DNA of 64,000 bases from Proteus terrae subsp. cibarius (GCF_011045835.1 NZ_CP047349.1:2666001-2730000), one strand, 5' to 3'. Shown: positions 17,231 to 27,397, numbered from the stretch's first letter. The notes: generated by a model not told the origin, from the letters alone. A program made the numbers and translations.

Positions 17231-17562
17231 CGAATTTCTCAACTAACAAGATAAAGTAAGCCCAATAGGGCGTAATGTACTCTTATCGACACTTTTTCAA
17301 TTTATTTTAATTTTTTACTAATTTTTTTTATAAATTGTTTTTTTATTTTCTATACATAAAAAGAGTTAGTTAAGGGAAGTAAAAATGTTACTTATATATC
17401 ATTTTTTATAATTTGATATAAAAAACAAAAAAAACCATAAAATCAATTAACTATAAATTTAGTGACTTAAACAACAAATAAGAAGTGCTAAAGAAATAAA
17501 AAGATAATTTGGGAAAGAAATAAACTTTAGAATATTCTTAATTTAATCATGTAATAAAAAAT
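17231..17562. other. Intergenic region 5' of the chemoreceptor
   Basis: AT-rich. It contains the candidate flagellar promoter at 17283-17309 (listed separately) and otherwise shows no gene. Confidence 0.4.
17283..17309 (-). promoter_or_regulatory. Candidate sigma-28 (FliA) promoter
   Basis: On the - strand TAAAATAA, 11 bases, GTCGATAA. This fits the flagellar consensus TAAA-N15-GCCGATAA with one mismatch, and lies about 50 bases upstream of the chemoreceptor start. Class-3 flagellar control of a chemoreceptor is expected. Confidence 0.7.
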
Positions 17563-17590
17563 CACCTCAAGCTATACGTGACTTGAGGTG
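17563..17590 (-). terminator. Intrinsic terminator of the degraded receptor gene / tRNA-Gly
   Basis: CACCTCAAG (17563-17571) pairs with CTTGAGGTG (17582-17590); on the - strand the stem is followed by ATTTTTTATT. It comes right after the stop codon of the TonB-receptor remnant and would also stop tRNA transcripts. Confidence 0.8.
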
Positions 17591-17604
17591 TTCGTATTTA
17601 ATAT

Positions 17605-17785
17605 TTAGAAAGTGGTTTCTATGCCAAATCTGACAGTACATCCTGGAATTGGCATATAAATAACCGACTTCGAAAGATCGTGCTTTTTCAGGTTTAATCG
17701 GATATTGGGGGTTATAAGAATATGTTTGATCTGATATAGAGCTCTCAAATAAACTTGGTTTTCTATAAGTATCTGAACATTTGGT
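17605..17785 (-). pseudogene. Remnant of a TonB-dependent receptor C-terminus
   Basis: On the - strand one frame reads TYRKPSLFESSISDQ and then PIKPEKARSFEVGYLYAN, hallmarks of the barrel of TonB-dependent siderophore/heme receptors (compare 'TYRxPsLfE' and 'kPEkskSfElGY'). A few codons later another frame reads YMPIPGCTVRFGIETTF followed by a stop, the normal barrel end ('YPMPGRtxrxGiexxF' with terminal Phe). The pieces between are missing, so the gene suffered a 5' truncation and an internal out-of-frame deletion. The shared TATATGCCA-like sequence at the junction suggests slippage between short repeats. No intact receptor is nearby. Confidence 0.7.
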
Positions 17786-17859
17786 TTATTGGTTTGATAA
17801 AACAAATGAAAATAGAATTTGAACAGAGAGTATTGAGATGATATTGAGGAAAGATAAGT

Positions 17860-17933
17860 TGGAGCGGGCGAAGGGAATCGAACCCTCGTATAGAGCTTGG
17901 GAAGCTCTCGTTCTACCATTGAACTACGCCCGC
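17860..17933 (-). tRNA. glyU: tRNA-Gly(CCC)
   Basis: The - strand folds as a full cloverleaf: acceptor GCGGGCG/CGCCCGC, D arm GTTC...GAAC, anticodon arm AGAGC-TTCCCAA-GCTCT (anticodon CCC), TTCGATT T-loop and encoded CCA. It looks the same as E. coli glyU. Discriminator U as in tRNA-Gly. Confidence 0.97.
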
Positions 17934-18039
17934 AATTTATTTTCTTGATTATACGCTTCCCTAATTGAACGACAATCCCCTTCTTATTCAAATGATTACT
18001 TAATCATCGCAAAAAAGACAACTCACTGTTTTTAAAAAC

Positions 18040-18062
18040 AAAAAAGCCACCTTTCGGTGGCC
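18040..18062 (-). terminator. Terminator of the prfB-lysS operon
   Basis: GGCCACC-GAAA-GGTGGC followed by TTTTTTG on the - strand, with a stable tetraloop. Confidence 0.92.
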
Positions 18063-18124
18063 TTATAACTATATTGTTCTTCGTTAATGCTATTGTTAAA
18101 TTAAGGATTTATTTAAAATAACAA

Positions 18125-19639
18125 TTATTTATTAGGGCGCATTGCCGGGAATAAAATAACATCACGAATGGTATGGCTGTCAGTAAATAACATCACCATA
18201 CGGTCAATACCAATACCTAAACCAGCTGTTGGAGGTAAACCGTGTTCTAATGCCGTAATGTAGTCATGGTCAAAGAACATCGCTTCTGCATCACCCGCTT
18301 CTTTTTGGCGAACTTGATCTTCAAAACGCTCTGCTTGGTCTTGAGCATCATTAAGTTCTGAGAAGCCATTACCAATTTCACGACCACCAATAAAGAATTC
18401 AAAGCGATCAGTGATAAATGGATTATCATCGTTACGACGAGCCAGTGGAGAAACTTCAGCTGGGTATTCAATGATGAACGTTGGTTGAATTAAGTGGCTT
18501 TCAGCAACTTCTTCAAAAATTTCACATTGAACACGACCTAAGCCCCAGCTTTTCTCAATCTTAATACCGATAGACTGAGCAATAGCAACCGCTTTATCCA
18601 TATCATCAAGATCAGCCATTGCAGTTTCTGGACGATATTTGCAGATAGCTTCTTTCATGGTTAATTTGGCAAATGGTTTACCAAAATCAAACTCTTGATC
18701 ACCATATTTCACTAACGAAGAACCCAGTACATTTTCAGTTAATGTACGGAATAACTCCTCAGTTAATTCAATCAGGTCACGATAATCTGCATACGCCATA
18801 TAGAGTTCCATCATGGTGAACTCAGGGTTGTGACGTGGTGATACACCTTCGTTACGGAAGTTACGGTTGATTTCGAATACGCGATCAAAACCACCGACAA
18901 CTAAACGTTTTAAATATAACTCAGGCGCAATACGCAGATACATATCGATATCTAACGCATTATGGTGAGTAATAAACGGACGCGCACTTGCTCCACCAGG
19001 GATAGTTTGCATCATCGGCGTTTCAACTTCCATAAAGCCTTTATTCACCATAAATTGACGGATACCCGCCATAACTTGTGAACGAATTTGGAAAGTTTTG
19101 CGCGATTCTTCGTTAGAAATCAGATCTAGATAACGCTGACGATAACGCATTTCTTGGTCAGCTAAACCGTGGAATTTATCTGGTAACGGACGCAGTGCTT
19201 TAGTTAATAAACGCACTTCTGTACAGTGAACACTTAATTCACCTGTTTTCGTTTTGAAAACACGACCGCGAGCACCTAAGATATCGCCCAGATCCCATTT
19301 TTTAAATTGCTCGTTATAAATACCTTCTGGTAAATCATCACGAGAAACATAAAGCTGAATACGGCCACCCATGTCTTGCAATGTAGCGAAAGATGCCTTG
19401 CCCATAATACGGCGAGTCATCATACGACCTGCAATAGAAACTTCCACATTCGCTGCTTCTAACTCTTCTGCACTCATTGCATCATACTTTTGATGTAATT
19501 CGTCAGACAGAGCGTCTCTGCGGAAATCATTTGGGAATGCGTTACCATTATCGCGTAAAGCGGATAATTTTTCGCGGCGTGTTTGCAGTTCGTTATTTAA
19601 ATCAGGTGCCTGCTCCGCACCTTGTTGCTGTTGCGACAT
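18125..19639 (-). CDS. lysS: Lysyl-tRNA synthetase (class II)
   Basis: 504 residues from the ATG at 19639 ([10 protein letters not shown]), after TGAGGAAAAAC. N-terminal OB-fold anticodon-binding domain (about 60-170: [32 protein letters not shown]) followed by the class II catalytic core with motif 2 ([20 protein letters not shown]) and motif 3 ([14 protein letters not shown]). Charges tRNA-Lys in the cytoplasm. The gene follows prfB with its start a few bases beyond prfB's stop, as in E. coli. Confidence 0.97.
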   Translation of the reverse strand: MSQQQQGAEQAPDLNNELQTRREKLSALRDNGNAFPNDFRRDALSDELHQKYDAMSAEELEAANVEVSIAGRMMTRRIMGKASFATLQDMGGRIQLYVSRDDLPEGIYNEQFKKWDLGDILGARGRVFKTKTGELSVHCTEVRLLTKALRPLPDKFHGLADQEMRYRQRYLDLISNEESRKTFQIRSQVMAGIRQFMVNKGFMEVETPMMQTIPGGASARPFITHHNALDIDMYLRIAPELYLKRLVVGGFDRVFEINRNFRNEGVSPRHNPEFTMMELYMAYADYRDLIELTEELFRTLTENVLGSSLVKYGDQEFDFGKPFAKLTMKEAICKYRPETAMADLDDMDKAVAIAQSIGIKIEKSWGLGRVQCEIFEEVAESHLIQPTFIIEYPAEVSPLARRNDDNPFITDRFEFFIGGREIGNGFSELNDAQDQAERFEDQVRQKEAGDAEAMFFDHDYITALEHGLPPTAGLGIGIDRMVMLFTDSHTIRDVILFPAMRPNK

Positions 19640-19647
19640 GTTTTTCC

Positions 19648-20746
19648 TCACAGGCCCGCTTTTAAGCTAGCTTCAATAAATTTATCAAGATCACCGTCTA
19701 ATACTGCTTGCGTATTACGTGTTTCCACACCAGTACGTAAATCTTTAATACGTGAATCATCAAGAACATAAGAACGAATTTGACTACCCCAGCCAATATC
19801 GGACTTGTTATCTTCCATTACTTGCTTGTCTGCATTTTTCTTCTGCATTTCCAGCTCGTATAATTTCGCTTTCATCTGCTTCATTGCCTGATCTTTGTTC
19901 TTATGCTGAGAGCGATCGTTTTGGCATTGAGTGACAAGACCTGTTGGAACGTGGGTAATACGCACAGCAGATTCTGTTTTGTTAACGTGCTGTCCACCCG
20001 CACCTGAAGCACGATAAACGTCAATACGTAAATCAGCTGGGTTGATTTCAATATCAATATTGTCATCAACTTCAGGGTAAATAAAGGCAGAGCTAAATGA
20101 AGTATGGCGACGGCCACCTGAGTCAAATGGACTTTTACGAACTAAGCGATGAACACCTGTTTCTGTACGTAACCAACCATAAGCGTACTCACCAATAATT
20201 TTGATAGTCGCTGATTTTAATCCTGCAACATCACCGTCAGATTCTTCAATAATTTCTGTTTTAAAGCCTCTTGATTCAGCCCAACGTAAGTACATACGCA
20301 TCAGCATACTTGCCCAATCTTGCGCTTCTGTACCACCAGAGCCTGCTTGTAAATCAAGGTAGCAATCCGCACTGTCATATTCACCAGAGAACATGCGACG
20401 GAATTCTAATTGCTCAAGCTTTTTATTTAAACCATCTAATTCAGCAATAGCTTCGTTAAATGTTTCTTCATCATCAGCTTCAACCGCTAAATCAAGTAAA
20501 CCAGAAACATCTTCTAATCCTTGATCTAACTGATCGATTGTTTCTACGATAGCCTCAAGAGATGAACGCTCTTTGCCCAATGCTTGTGCCCTTTCTGGCT
20601 CATTCCATACATCAGGTTGTTCTAATTCAGCGTTAACTTCTTCTAAACGCTCTTTCTTGGCATCATAGTCAAAGATACCCCCTGAGAACATTTGTTCTTT
20701 CAGAGACTTCTTCTATTTGGTGTTTTACGGGGTTGATTTCAAACAT
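19648..20746 (-). CDS. prfB: Peptide chain release factor 2 (programmed +1 frameshift)
   Basis: Releases nascent chains at UGA and UAA. The 0-frame begins ATG at 20746 ([25 protein letters not shown], 25 codons) and meets UGA at 20671-20669; a +1 shift at CTT-T-GAC continues for 340 residues, total 365 as in E. coli. Domains: coiled-coil start, the SPF stop-codon reader (RKSPFDSGG) and the GGQ catalytic loop (SGAGGQHVN). The residue two before the SGAGGQ is Ala (YRASGAGGQ), the common bacterial form, unlike the Thr of E. coli K-12. Operon with lysS. Confidence 0.96.
20668..20683 (-). other. prfB: prfB autoregulatory frameshift site
   Basis: On the - strand AGGGGG (anti-SD-pairing, 20683-20678), three bases, then CTTTGAC with the in-frame UGA. 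Same signal as E. coli prfB: low RF2 lets the ribosome slip +1 at CTT and bypass the stop. Confidence 0.96.
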
Positions 20747-20917
20747 ACTTTTTCGTCTTTATGTTGTTTTCAAAAAACAATTGGAATAAATTTTGAACCG
20801 CATATTGTAACGGATATATCAGCGGGTTTATAGCATTTATATACAATTGTCTACCAGATAGTTATTACCATAACAACGTTACCCTTTATATCACGATAAA
20901 TTACTTACTTATTCGTG

Positions 20918-22651
20918 TTAACAAGGCCAAATGTGCTCAACAAGCAGTTGTGCATTACGTTGTCCTCTAAACTCATTGACATCTAGTCGATAGGCTAACT
21001 CTACCGTTTTAATGCTGTTATCCGGCCACATATTGATATCAACATTGAATGCAATCGCATCAATCATTAAATGACTATTCACTGGCTGAAGCATCATTTT
21101 TAAATGCTTACTACCTACAATACGTTGTTGTAACAACGTAAATTTACCGTCAAATAGAGGTTCAGGAAAAGCCTGTCCCCAAGGCCCTGCTTCTCTGAGC
21201 ATTTCGGCGATAGGCAATGAAAGTTGATTATCGGTTAGTTCGCCATCCGATAAAATTACGCCTTGTAACTGTTCATCGGAAACCAACTCTGCCATCAAAG
21301 ACGAAAAATGACGCTGAAACAGTGGGAATTTATCTTCTTCAAGTGAAAGCCCAGCCGCCATTGCATGCCCACCGAATTTCACCATCAATCCCGGATTTAA
21401 CGTATTTAATCGTTCTAATGCATCTCGAAGATGTACACCACTTATTGAACGACCAGAGCCTTTCAACAGACCATCACCGCTAGGTGCAAAAGCAATAACA
21501 GGGCGATGCAATTTTTCTTTAATACGAGAAGCTAAAATACCCACAACGCCTTGGTGCCACTCAGGGTGATAGATCGCTAAACCATTTGGTAAATCATGTT
21601 GTGTTCCCATAAATTGACGGAAAATGATTGAAGCTTCTTCTTGCATACCCGCTTCAATTTCACGCCGAGTTTGATTTAATCCATCAAGTTCATTAGCAAT
21701 TTCACGCGCAGAACCAATATTGTCGGTTAAAAGTAAAGCAACTCCCACAGACATATCATCAAGACGTCCGGCTGCGTTTAAGCGAGGCCCTAAAGAGAAA
21801 CCCAAATCGCTACTGACTAGTTGAGCGAGTTCTTTTCGAGAGACTTCCGTTAGCGCTTTTATTCCTACACAACAACGTCCAGCCCTAATTCGGCGTAATC
21901 CTTCATAAACAAAAATACGGTTATTTTCATCAAGAGGAACAACGTCTGCCACTGTGCCTAATGCAACTAAATCAAGAAAATCCGCCATATTGGGGCGAGC
22001 TAAGTTTTGTTGCTCAAACCAACCTTGCTTTTCTAACTCAGCTCTTAATGCCGTCATTAAATAAAAAGTAACGCCAACACCAGCTAATGATTTAGATAAA
22101 AAAGAACAATCTGTCAGGTTAGGATTAATAATCGCATCCGCAGCGGGTAAGGTTTGTCCGGGTAGATGGTGATCAGTAACGAGGACACGAATACCATATT
22201 CATGAGCTGTATCCACACCTTCAAAAGAGGAAATTCCATTATCAACAGTGATAATGAGATCAACCCCCTTTTTAGCAACGTCATGAACAACTTGAGTGCT
22301 TAAACCATAGCCATCATCAAAACGATTAGGAATATGATAGCTAACTTGCTTAAATCCCATTTGTCGTAATGCTTTAATCGCAAGTGCGGTACTTGTTGCG
22401 CCATCAGCATCAAAATCGCCAACAATAACAATACGAGATTGTTTCTGTAACGCCTCAATCAGTAATGAAATTGCCGTTTCTATTCCTGTTAATGTTTGAT
22501 AATGAAGTAAGCCTTTTAACGATCGTTCTAGTTGAACTTCAGATGTTATTCCACGATTAGCATAAATTTGTCGTAATAAGGGATCTAAGTTATTCGGTAA
22601 TTGAGTTGCCTGTGCAATTCGACGACGCAGTGTCGGTTCAATAGTGACCAT
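20918..22651 (-). CDS. recJ: Single-strand-specific 5'-3' exonuclease RecJ
   Basis: 577 residues, matching the family. DHH phosphoesterase motifs in order: IVIVGDFDADGATSTALA (motif I), TVDNGISS (motif II), VTDHHLPG (motif III, the DHH) and later ALGTVADVVPL; then DHHA1 (KGSGRSISGVHLRDAL, FGGHAMAAGLSL). Mn-dependent nuclease for recombination and mismatch repair. The ORF starts with ATG at 22651, nine bases after the dsbC stop, so dsbC-recJ are co-transcribed. Confidence 0.96.
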   Translation of the reverse strand: MVTIEPTLRRRIAQATQLPNNLDPLLRQIYANRGITSEVQLERSLKGLLHYQTLTGIETAISLLIEALQKQSRIVIVGDFDADGATSTALAIKALRQMGFKQVSYHIPNRFDDGYGLSTQVVHDVAKKGVDLIITVDNGISSFEGVDTAHEYGIRVLVTDHHLPGQTLPAADAIINPNLTDCSFLSKSLAGVGVTFYLMTALRAELEKQGWFEQQNLARPNMADFLDLVALGTVADVVPLDENNRIFVYEGLRRIRAGRCCVGIKALTEVSRKELAQLVSSDLGFSLGPRLNAAGRLDDMSVGVALLLTDNIGSAREIANELDGLNQTRREIEAGMQEEASIIFRQFMGTQHDLPNGLAIYHPEWHQGVVGILASRIKEKLHRPVIAFAPSGDGLLKGSGRSISGVHLRDALERLNTLNPGLMVKFGGHAMAAGLSLEEDKFPLFQRHFSSLMAELVSDEQLQGVILSDGELTDNQLSLPIAEMLREAGPWGQAFPEPLFDGKFTLLQQRIVGSKHLKMMLQPVNSHLMIDAIAFNVDINMWPDNSIKTVELAYRLDVNEFRGQRNAQLLVEHIWPC

Positions 22652-22660
22652 AAAACGTAA

Positions 22661-23368
22661 TTACTTCTCTTTTTTATCTAATAATTCAACAAGGTTTTGA
22701 GCAGAAATATATCCACCATAAATACTGGCATTAGGTAATACAATAGCGGGAGTGCCTTGAATACCCATCATGGTGCCTAATTTAAAGTGTTCATTGATAT
22801 TGATTTTTGCACATTCATCAATGGGGATAATTTTGTCACCTTTAAATGCACTGTCTAATGATTTATTAGGAAAACCACTACACCACACGGCATTCATTTC
22901 TTTACTCACAATATTATTGCCAACACCGTTACGAGGAAATGCCAAATAACGCACTGTTACACCTTGTTTATTCAGTTCAGGTACTTCTTGGTGAAGTTTT
23001 TGGCAATAAGGGCAACTGATATCAGTAAAAATGGTGATCATATGACGCTCATTACGCGCTTTATAAACAATCATTTCATTCTTAAGTGAATCTATTTTTT
23101 TCATAATAACTTGATTAGCAATACTAACTGGCTCACCACTACTAATATTATAAATAGGCCCTGCAGTCAGATATTTACCATCATCTGTAATATAAAAAAT
23201 GCCTTTATCTGATAACACTGCATTTAATCCAACAATCGGGGTTGGTTGAATACTCTCTGCTTTAATCTGCATTTTAGCTAATTGCGCTTCAATAGAAGCA
23301 TTGTCAGCAAGCACTGGCATTGACACCATACTTAATAAGATTGGCAACCAGAATAATTTCTTTTTCAT
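22661..23368 (-). CDS. dsbC: Periplasmic disulfide isomerase DsbC
   Basis: 235 residues with signal peptide (about 1-21, ending VLA) and a dimerisation domain to about 60; the thioredoxin fold carries the catalytic Cys-Pro-Tyr-Cys? The active motif here reads CPYC (Cys119-Cys122), preceded by FTDIS and followed later by GTPAIVLPN (cis-Pro loop). Reshuffles wrong disulfides in secreted proteins, kept reduced by DsbD. Ribosome site AATAGGAATTC precedes the ATG. Between xerD and recJ, as in E. coli. Confidence 0.95.
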   Translation of the reverse strand: MKKKLFWLPILLSMVSMPVLADNASIEAQLAKMQIKAESIQPTPIVGLNAVLSDKGIFYITDDGKYLTAGPIYNISSGEPVSIANQVIMKKIDSLKNEMIVYKARNERHMITIFTDISCPYCQKLHQEVPELNKQGVTVRYLAFPRNGVGNNIVSKEMNAVWCSGFPNKSLDSAFKGDKIIPIDECAKININEHFKLGTMMGIQGTPAIVLPNASIYGGYISAQNLVELLDKKEK

Positions 23369-23401
23369 TTGAATTCCTATTTAACACCAGCTATTTAGCG
23401 G

Positions 23402-24340
23402 CTATCCCCTTGGGTGATGTTGCTGATGAAGCGCCTTCAAGCGCTCTGTTGCAACATGGGTATAAATCTGTGTTGTAGAGAGGTCACTGTGCCCCAATAA
23501 CATCTGTACAACACGCAAGTCTGCCCCATGATTTAAGAGATGTGTCGCAAATGCATGACGCAACACATGGGGTGATAGTTTTTCAGTATCGATCCCTGCT
23601 ATCACGGCATAATGTTTTATCCGATGCCAGAACGTTTGTCGTGTCATTTTTTGCCCTCTTAAGCTAGGAAAAACAATATCGTCCGTTTTCCCTTGCATTA
23701 AAGTGGGTCTTCCATATTGCAAATATTGCTCTAGCCAGTAAATAGCTTCTTCACCTAAAGGAACTAAACGTTCTTTATCACCTTTACCAATAACACGTAG
23801 CACACCTTGTCGTAAGCTGATATCAGAAAGGGATAATCCCACAAGTTCAGAAACACGAAGCCCACACGCATAAAGAACTTCAAGCATTGCTTTATCGCGC
23901 AATTCAAGTGGCTCATCAATACAAGGTGCATTGAGTAAATCATCAACTTGTCGCTCACTTAAATCTTTTGGTAAGCGCTTGGGAAGCTTAGGAGTTGAAA
24001 GTAATGCGCTAGGATCGTCTAAACGTAATTTCTCACGATATAAGTATTGGAATAATCGGCGCATTGTACTAAGCAATCGAGCGGCGCTGCTGGCTTTATA
24101 GCCTTCATCTAAACGTGTCGCGAGAAAAGATTGCAAATCCAAAGTAGTGGCTGATAACCAATCTAATTGGTGGTGTGCAAGCCATTGTCCTAGTGCTTGT
24201 AAATCTAAACGATAAGAGCTAAGTGTATTAGCAGATAAGCCTTGCTCTAACCAAATGTTGTCGAGAAATTGTTCAATGATAATATCAGTATCTTCATTGA
24301 TATGAGTTGTCTTTTTTGTCGATAATTTGGTTTGTGACAC
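23402..24340 (-). CDS. xerD: Site-specific tyrosine recombinase XerD
   Basis: 312 residues from a GTG start. N-terminal SAM-like core-binding domain (about 20-105) and C-terminal catalytic domain with Arg162 (GLRVSEL), Lys187 (KGDKERLVPL), His258/Arg261 (HVLRHAFATHLL), His284 (LLGHSDLSTT) and the nucleophile Tyr293 (QIYTHV). With XerC it resolves chromosome dimers at dif, activated by FtsK. About 14 residues longer at the N-terminus than E. coli XerD (a Lys/Thr-rich leader), so the true start may be internal, though no clear ribosome site is seen. Confidence 0.95.
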   Translation of the reverse strand: MSQTKLSTKKTTHINEDTDIIIEQFLDNIWLEQGLSANTLSSYRLDLQALGQWLAHHQLDWLSATTLDLQSFLATRLDEGYKASSAARLLSTMRRLFQYLYREKLRLDDPSALLSTPKLPKRLPKDLSERQVDDLLNAPCIDEPLELRDKAMLEVLYACGLRVSELVGLSLSDISLRQGVLRVIGKGDKERLVPLGEEAIYWLEQYLQYGRPTLMQGKTDDIVFPSLRGQKMTRQTFWHRIKHYAVIAGIDTEKLSPHVLRHAFATHLLNHGADLRVVQMLLGHSDLSTTQIYTHVATERLKALHQQHHPRG

Positions 24341-24448
24341 GGTCTTGCTCTCCCTCTCTTTAGCTCATAGCCTTTACATTATGCCTTATAAAAAATTTTT
24401 TCTGGTACAATAGTGACCTTTATTGGCAAAAATATCCTAAAAACCTTT

Positions 24449-24967
24449 ATGAAAATTGGTCTATTTTACGGTTCTAGCACCTGTTACACCGAAATGGCAG
24501 CAGAAAAAATTCGTGATATTCTCGGTGAAGAGTTTGTTGATCTTCATAATGTTCAAGAGTGTGATATCTCGCTTATGGAACAATATGACATCCTTATTTT
24601 AGGTATTCCAACTTGGGATTTTGGTGAGATCCAAGAAGATTGGCTCAATATTTGGGATACATTGCCGACATTAAATTTAAAAAATAAGCTTATTGCAATG
24701 TATGGGATGGGTGATCAAGTTGATTACAGCGAATGGTTTCTGGATGCGCTGGGTATGCTCTACCATCATTTATTACCAAGTGGTGTTAAATTTATTGGAT
24801 TCTGGCCTGTTGATGGGTATGAATTTGTCAGCCCAAAACCTTTATCGGATGATGGTAAACATTTTGTTGGTCTTGCATTAGATGACGTTAACCAGTTTGA
24901 AGAAACTGATGAACGTTTATCACAATGGTGTATGCAAATTCTACGTGAAATAGAAGAAAACTTATAA
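24449..24967 (+). CDS. fldB: Flavodoxin 2
   Basis: 172 residues from ATG 24449 ([21 protein letters not shown]). FMN phosphate loop [22 protein letters not shown] and [20 protein letters not shown] match E. coli FldB. Low-potential one-electron carrier; FldB is a less-studied partner of flavodoxin 1. The AUG is the one that begins the conserved strand; the upstream ORF start at 24413 lacks it. Divergent from xerD, and convergent with ygfX, whose stop lies 16 bases beyond. Confidence 0.94.
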   Translation: MKIGLFYGSSTCYTEMAAEKIRDILGEEFVDLHNVQECDISLMEQYDILILGIPTWDFGEIQEDWLNIWDTLPTLNLKNKLIAMYGMGDQVDYSEWFLDALGMLYHHLLPSGVKFIGFWPVDGYEFVSPKPLSDDGKHFVGLALDDVNQFEETDERLSQWCMQILREIEENL

Positions 24968-24983
24968 ATTTAATATCCAGGTA

Positions 24984-25391
24984 TTAAATATCTGGATATT
25001 GCATTAATAACTGAGAGAAGTTACGCCACTCATTTTCAGTCATACTATCAAAAGCGACCCATAACGTGATTTGCTTTTTATTTAGAATAGAAGTCAACGT
25101 TATTCGAGTACCAAAACGACTAATCCAAGGATGTTTTGTTATTTGCCATTCATGCTGTTTCCATTGAATTCGATTACCATTCAGTAAAACAAAATCCCCT
25201 TTGATACGACTAATATTCTTTTGTGTGAAATACCAACTGCCGATCAGGAAAAGTAACAGTGGCACCCAAACATAAATAAAATCAGGAGGCCACGGATATA
25301 ACAGTAAGCCTATCACAAAGGCAACATAAGTAACCGTTGAGAAGAGTTGAGTGAACCATGATACTGTGAGGTGCGATTTCCATAAAATCAC
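24984..25391 (-). CDS. ygfX: YgfX/CptA, membrane protein
   Basis: 135 residues: a basic N-terminus (ILWKSHLTVSW), two membrane helices in a hairpin (about 16-52), then a cytoplasmic domain (LLNGNRIQWKQHEWQITKHPW) ending in a W-rich tail (LWVAFDSMTENEWRNF). The WKSxLxVSW start and LAADSM-type motif match E. coli YgfX, the inner-membrane partner of SdhE, also called toxin CptA. In E. coli it overlaps sdhE in one operon; here it is 479 bases away (see findings). Ends with a hairpin (ATATCCAG/CTGGATAT) shared with fldB. Confidence 0.85.
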   Translation of the reverse strand: MILWKSHLTVSWFTQLFSTVTYVAFVIGLLLYPWPPDFIYVWVPLLLFLIGSWYFTQKNISRIKGDFVLLNGNRIQWKQHEWQITKHPWISRFGTRITLTSILNKKQITLWVAFDSMTENEWRNFSQLLMQYPDI

Positions 25392-25870
25392 GAGTTATAT
25401 TAACTCCTGCTGTAATTCTATACGGATATAAATAAGTTAAAGATAATAAAGACCAACCTATTTATAATGTAACTTCTTTCTTAACCTTGCAAATAATTTA
25501 TCTTACATTTTAGCTCAAATATTTATGGCTACCCTTTCTATTTAATATGTGTTCAAAAAATATAACTTAATAATAAATACGTAATTAATATTCTTTTTTA
25601 ATCGTTGTTTTAATAAATTTAGCATACCTGATTTATTCAGTATAAAACGAAAAATATTGAAAAAAGGCGATTTAAGCCATAATTTTTAGAGATAGCACGC
25701 AAACTTAACGTAACTACATTTGTTATTTCAGTAAATTTTAGAGTGTTATTAGTATTATTAATTTTTTATATAAAAATAAAAACGCCTTTATTTGATGAGA
25801 AAATAAAAGCGTCATTTTTAATCAATCTTAATTGCTATTTAATCTATCGCTGATTTGATAATCTATTTTA
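25392..25870. other. Intergenic insertion between sdhE and ygfX
   Basis: 479 AT-rich bases where E. coli has gene overlap. It holds a terminator for sdhE at 25778-25815 and must carry a ygfX promoter. No ORF above about 60 codons and no recognised RNA. Confidence 0.55.
25778..25815 (-). terminator. Intrinsic terminator after sdhE
   Basis: On the - strand ACGCTTTTATTT, TCTCATC loop, AAATAAAGGCGT then TTTTATTTT. It separates sdhE from ygfX transcription. Confidence 0.75.
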
Positions 25871-26152
25871 TTAATATTTATCAACGATCTCCGCCATTCT
25901 CGCTTTATTACGCTCTTGGATTAATTTCACCATATAATAGAGCGCATCATCATCAGGCCGTCCATGATTCATTAACCAGTTAAATAAATCAGGATCTGCA
26001 CACTCTAGTAAACGAACAAAAAGCGCTTTATCGTTATCAGATAGCGTATCGTACTCATTCTCGAAAAAAGGCATGATAGAAATATCCAGTTCACGCATTC
26101 CGCGACGACATGCCCAGTTAATTCGTGCTTTATTCTCTATATCGATAGTCAT
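25871..26152 (-). CDS. sdhE: FAD assembly factor SdhE
   Basis: 93-residue helical protein. The RGMRELD motif (residues 17-23, needed for succinate dehydrogenase flavinylation) and [21 protein letters not shown] are present. Chaperones covalent FAD attachment to SdhA and FrdA. Good ribosome site (AAAGAGCAGAGT) ahead of ATG 26152. Divergent from ygfZ, as in E. coli. Confidence 0.93.
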   Translation of the reverse strand: MTIDIENKARINWACRRGMRELDISIMPFFENEYDTLSDNDKALFVRLLECADPDLFNWLMNHGRPDDDALYYMVKLIQERNKARMAEIVDKY

Positions 26153-26410
26153 ACTCTGCTCTTTACATTGTTCAAATCAAGAAATACCACTATTTCTTCC
26201 TAGCCCTGATGATAGTCTTATCGCAAAATTTTTAACATCAAAATGATCACAGTTTGCAGGTTTAGTCTCATAGACAACCTATTGAACACGCTTTCATTTG
26301 TTATTTATCAGGTTCATTTTCTGTGCGTTAAAAATAATAATGACTTGCATTGTCTTGTCACTCTTTTACCATAACTGATGTATCTGATTAATTTAATAGC
26401 TGGTGACATC

Positions 26411-27397
26411 ATGACTCAAAATTCTACTCAGGCTAAACGCCCTCATGCAGCAATCAATTTGCCATTAACACTGGTTTCTTTAGATGAATGGTCACTGATA
26501 ACAGCAACAGGTGCTGACAGTGAAAAATATCTACAAGGTCAATTAACTACGGATATTGCAGCCCTCCCAACAACGACACATACATTGTCTGCACACTGTG
26601 AAGCAAAAGGTAAAATGTGGAGTACGCTTCGCTTATTCCACCAGCAAGAAGGTTTTGCTTATATTCTGCGTAAAAATGTCGCGCAAAAACAACTTGCTGA
26701 ATTAAAAAAATATGCCGTATTTTCAAAAGTAACTTTAACTGAAAATACAAATAGCGTTTTATTAGGATTAGCCGGACAAGGTGCTGCTCTTGCATTGGCC
26801 AATTACTTTCCAAATATCCCTCGTAAAGCAAATGAAGTTGTTAATCACCATAATACTTATATTCTTCAGCTACCTTTACCTACTGAACGTTTTTTAATCG
26901 TAACAGATGAAGAAACCGCAAAAAATCTTGCGGTAACATTAAAAGCAGAAACCAGTAATAGCGAGCAATGGTTAGCCTTAGATATCGAGGCTGGATATCC
27001 TATTATTGATACTCCCAATATTGAGCAATTCTTACCTCAAGCAACAAATCTGCAAGCATTACCGCTGAGCATCTGCTTTAAAAAAGGCTGTTATACCGGA
27101 CAAGAAATGGTATCTCGCGCAAAATTCAGAGGTGCCAATAAACGTGCAATGTACCTATTATCAGGTGGTGGTACTGAATTACCTGAGATTGGCGGTAGCA
27201 TTGAATGGCAATTAGGCGAAGATAAATGGCGTAAAACAGGAACAGTATTAAGTGCTGTACGTATGGCTGATAATACTATTTTGGCTGAAGTTGTTATGAA
27301 TAACGATATGGAGCTCGATAGTGTATTTAGAGTTCAAGGCGATAACATCAGCCGTCTAGTCATTAAACCACTGCCTTATTCTTTAGAAGAAGAGTAA
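26411..27397 (+). CDS. ygfZ: tRNA-modifying protein YgfZ (folate-binding Fe-S assembly factor)
   Basis: 328 residues from ATG 26411 ([12 protein letters not shown]). GcvT-like folate-binding fold with the signature [18 protein letters not shown] carrying the key Cys. It supports MiaB and other Fe-S enzymes. Upstream in-frame ATG at 26378 lacks the ribosome site. Followed 30 bases later by an HD hydrolase gene on the same strand, probably one operon. Confidence 0.93.
   Translation: MTQNSTQAKRPHAAINLPLTLVSLDEWSLITATGADSEKYLQGQLTTDIAALPTTTHTLSAHCEAKGKMWSTLRLFHQQEGFAYILRKNVAQKQLAELKKYAVFSKVTLTENTNSVLLGLAGQGAALALANYFPNIPRKANEVVNHHNTYILQLPLPTERFLIVTDEETAKNLAVTLKAETSNSEQWLALDIEAGYPIIDTPNIEQFLPQATNLQALPLSICFKKGCYTGQEMVSRAKFRGANKRAMYLLSGGGTELPEIGGSIEWQLGEDKWRKTGTVLSAVRMADNTILAEVVMNNDMELDSVFRVQGDNISRLVIKPLPYSLEEE

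Noticed and set aside
17605..17991. 128-codon ORF on the - strand covering the tRNA-Gly region
   Set aside because: It reads through tRNA-Gly(CCC) and the receptor remnant in mixed frames; only its last codons are the natural end of the degraded TonB receptor.
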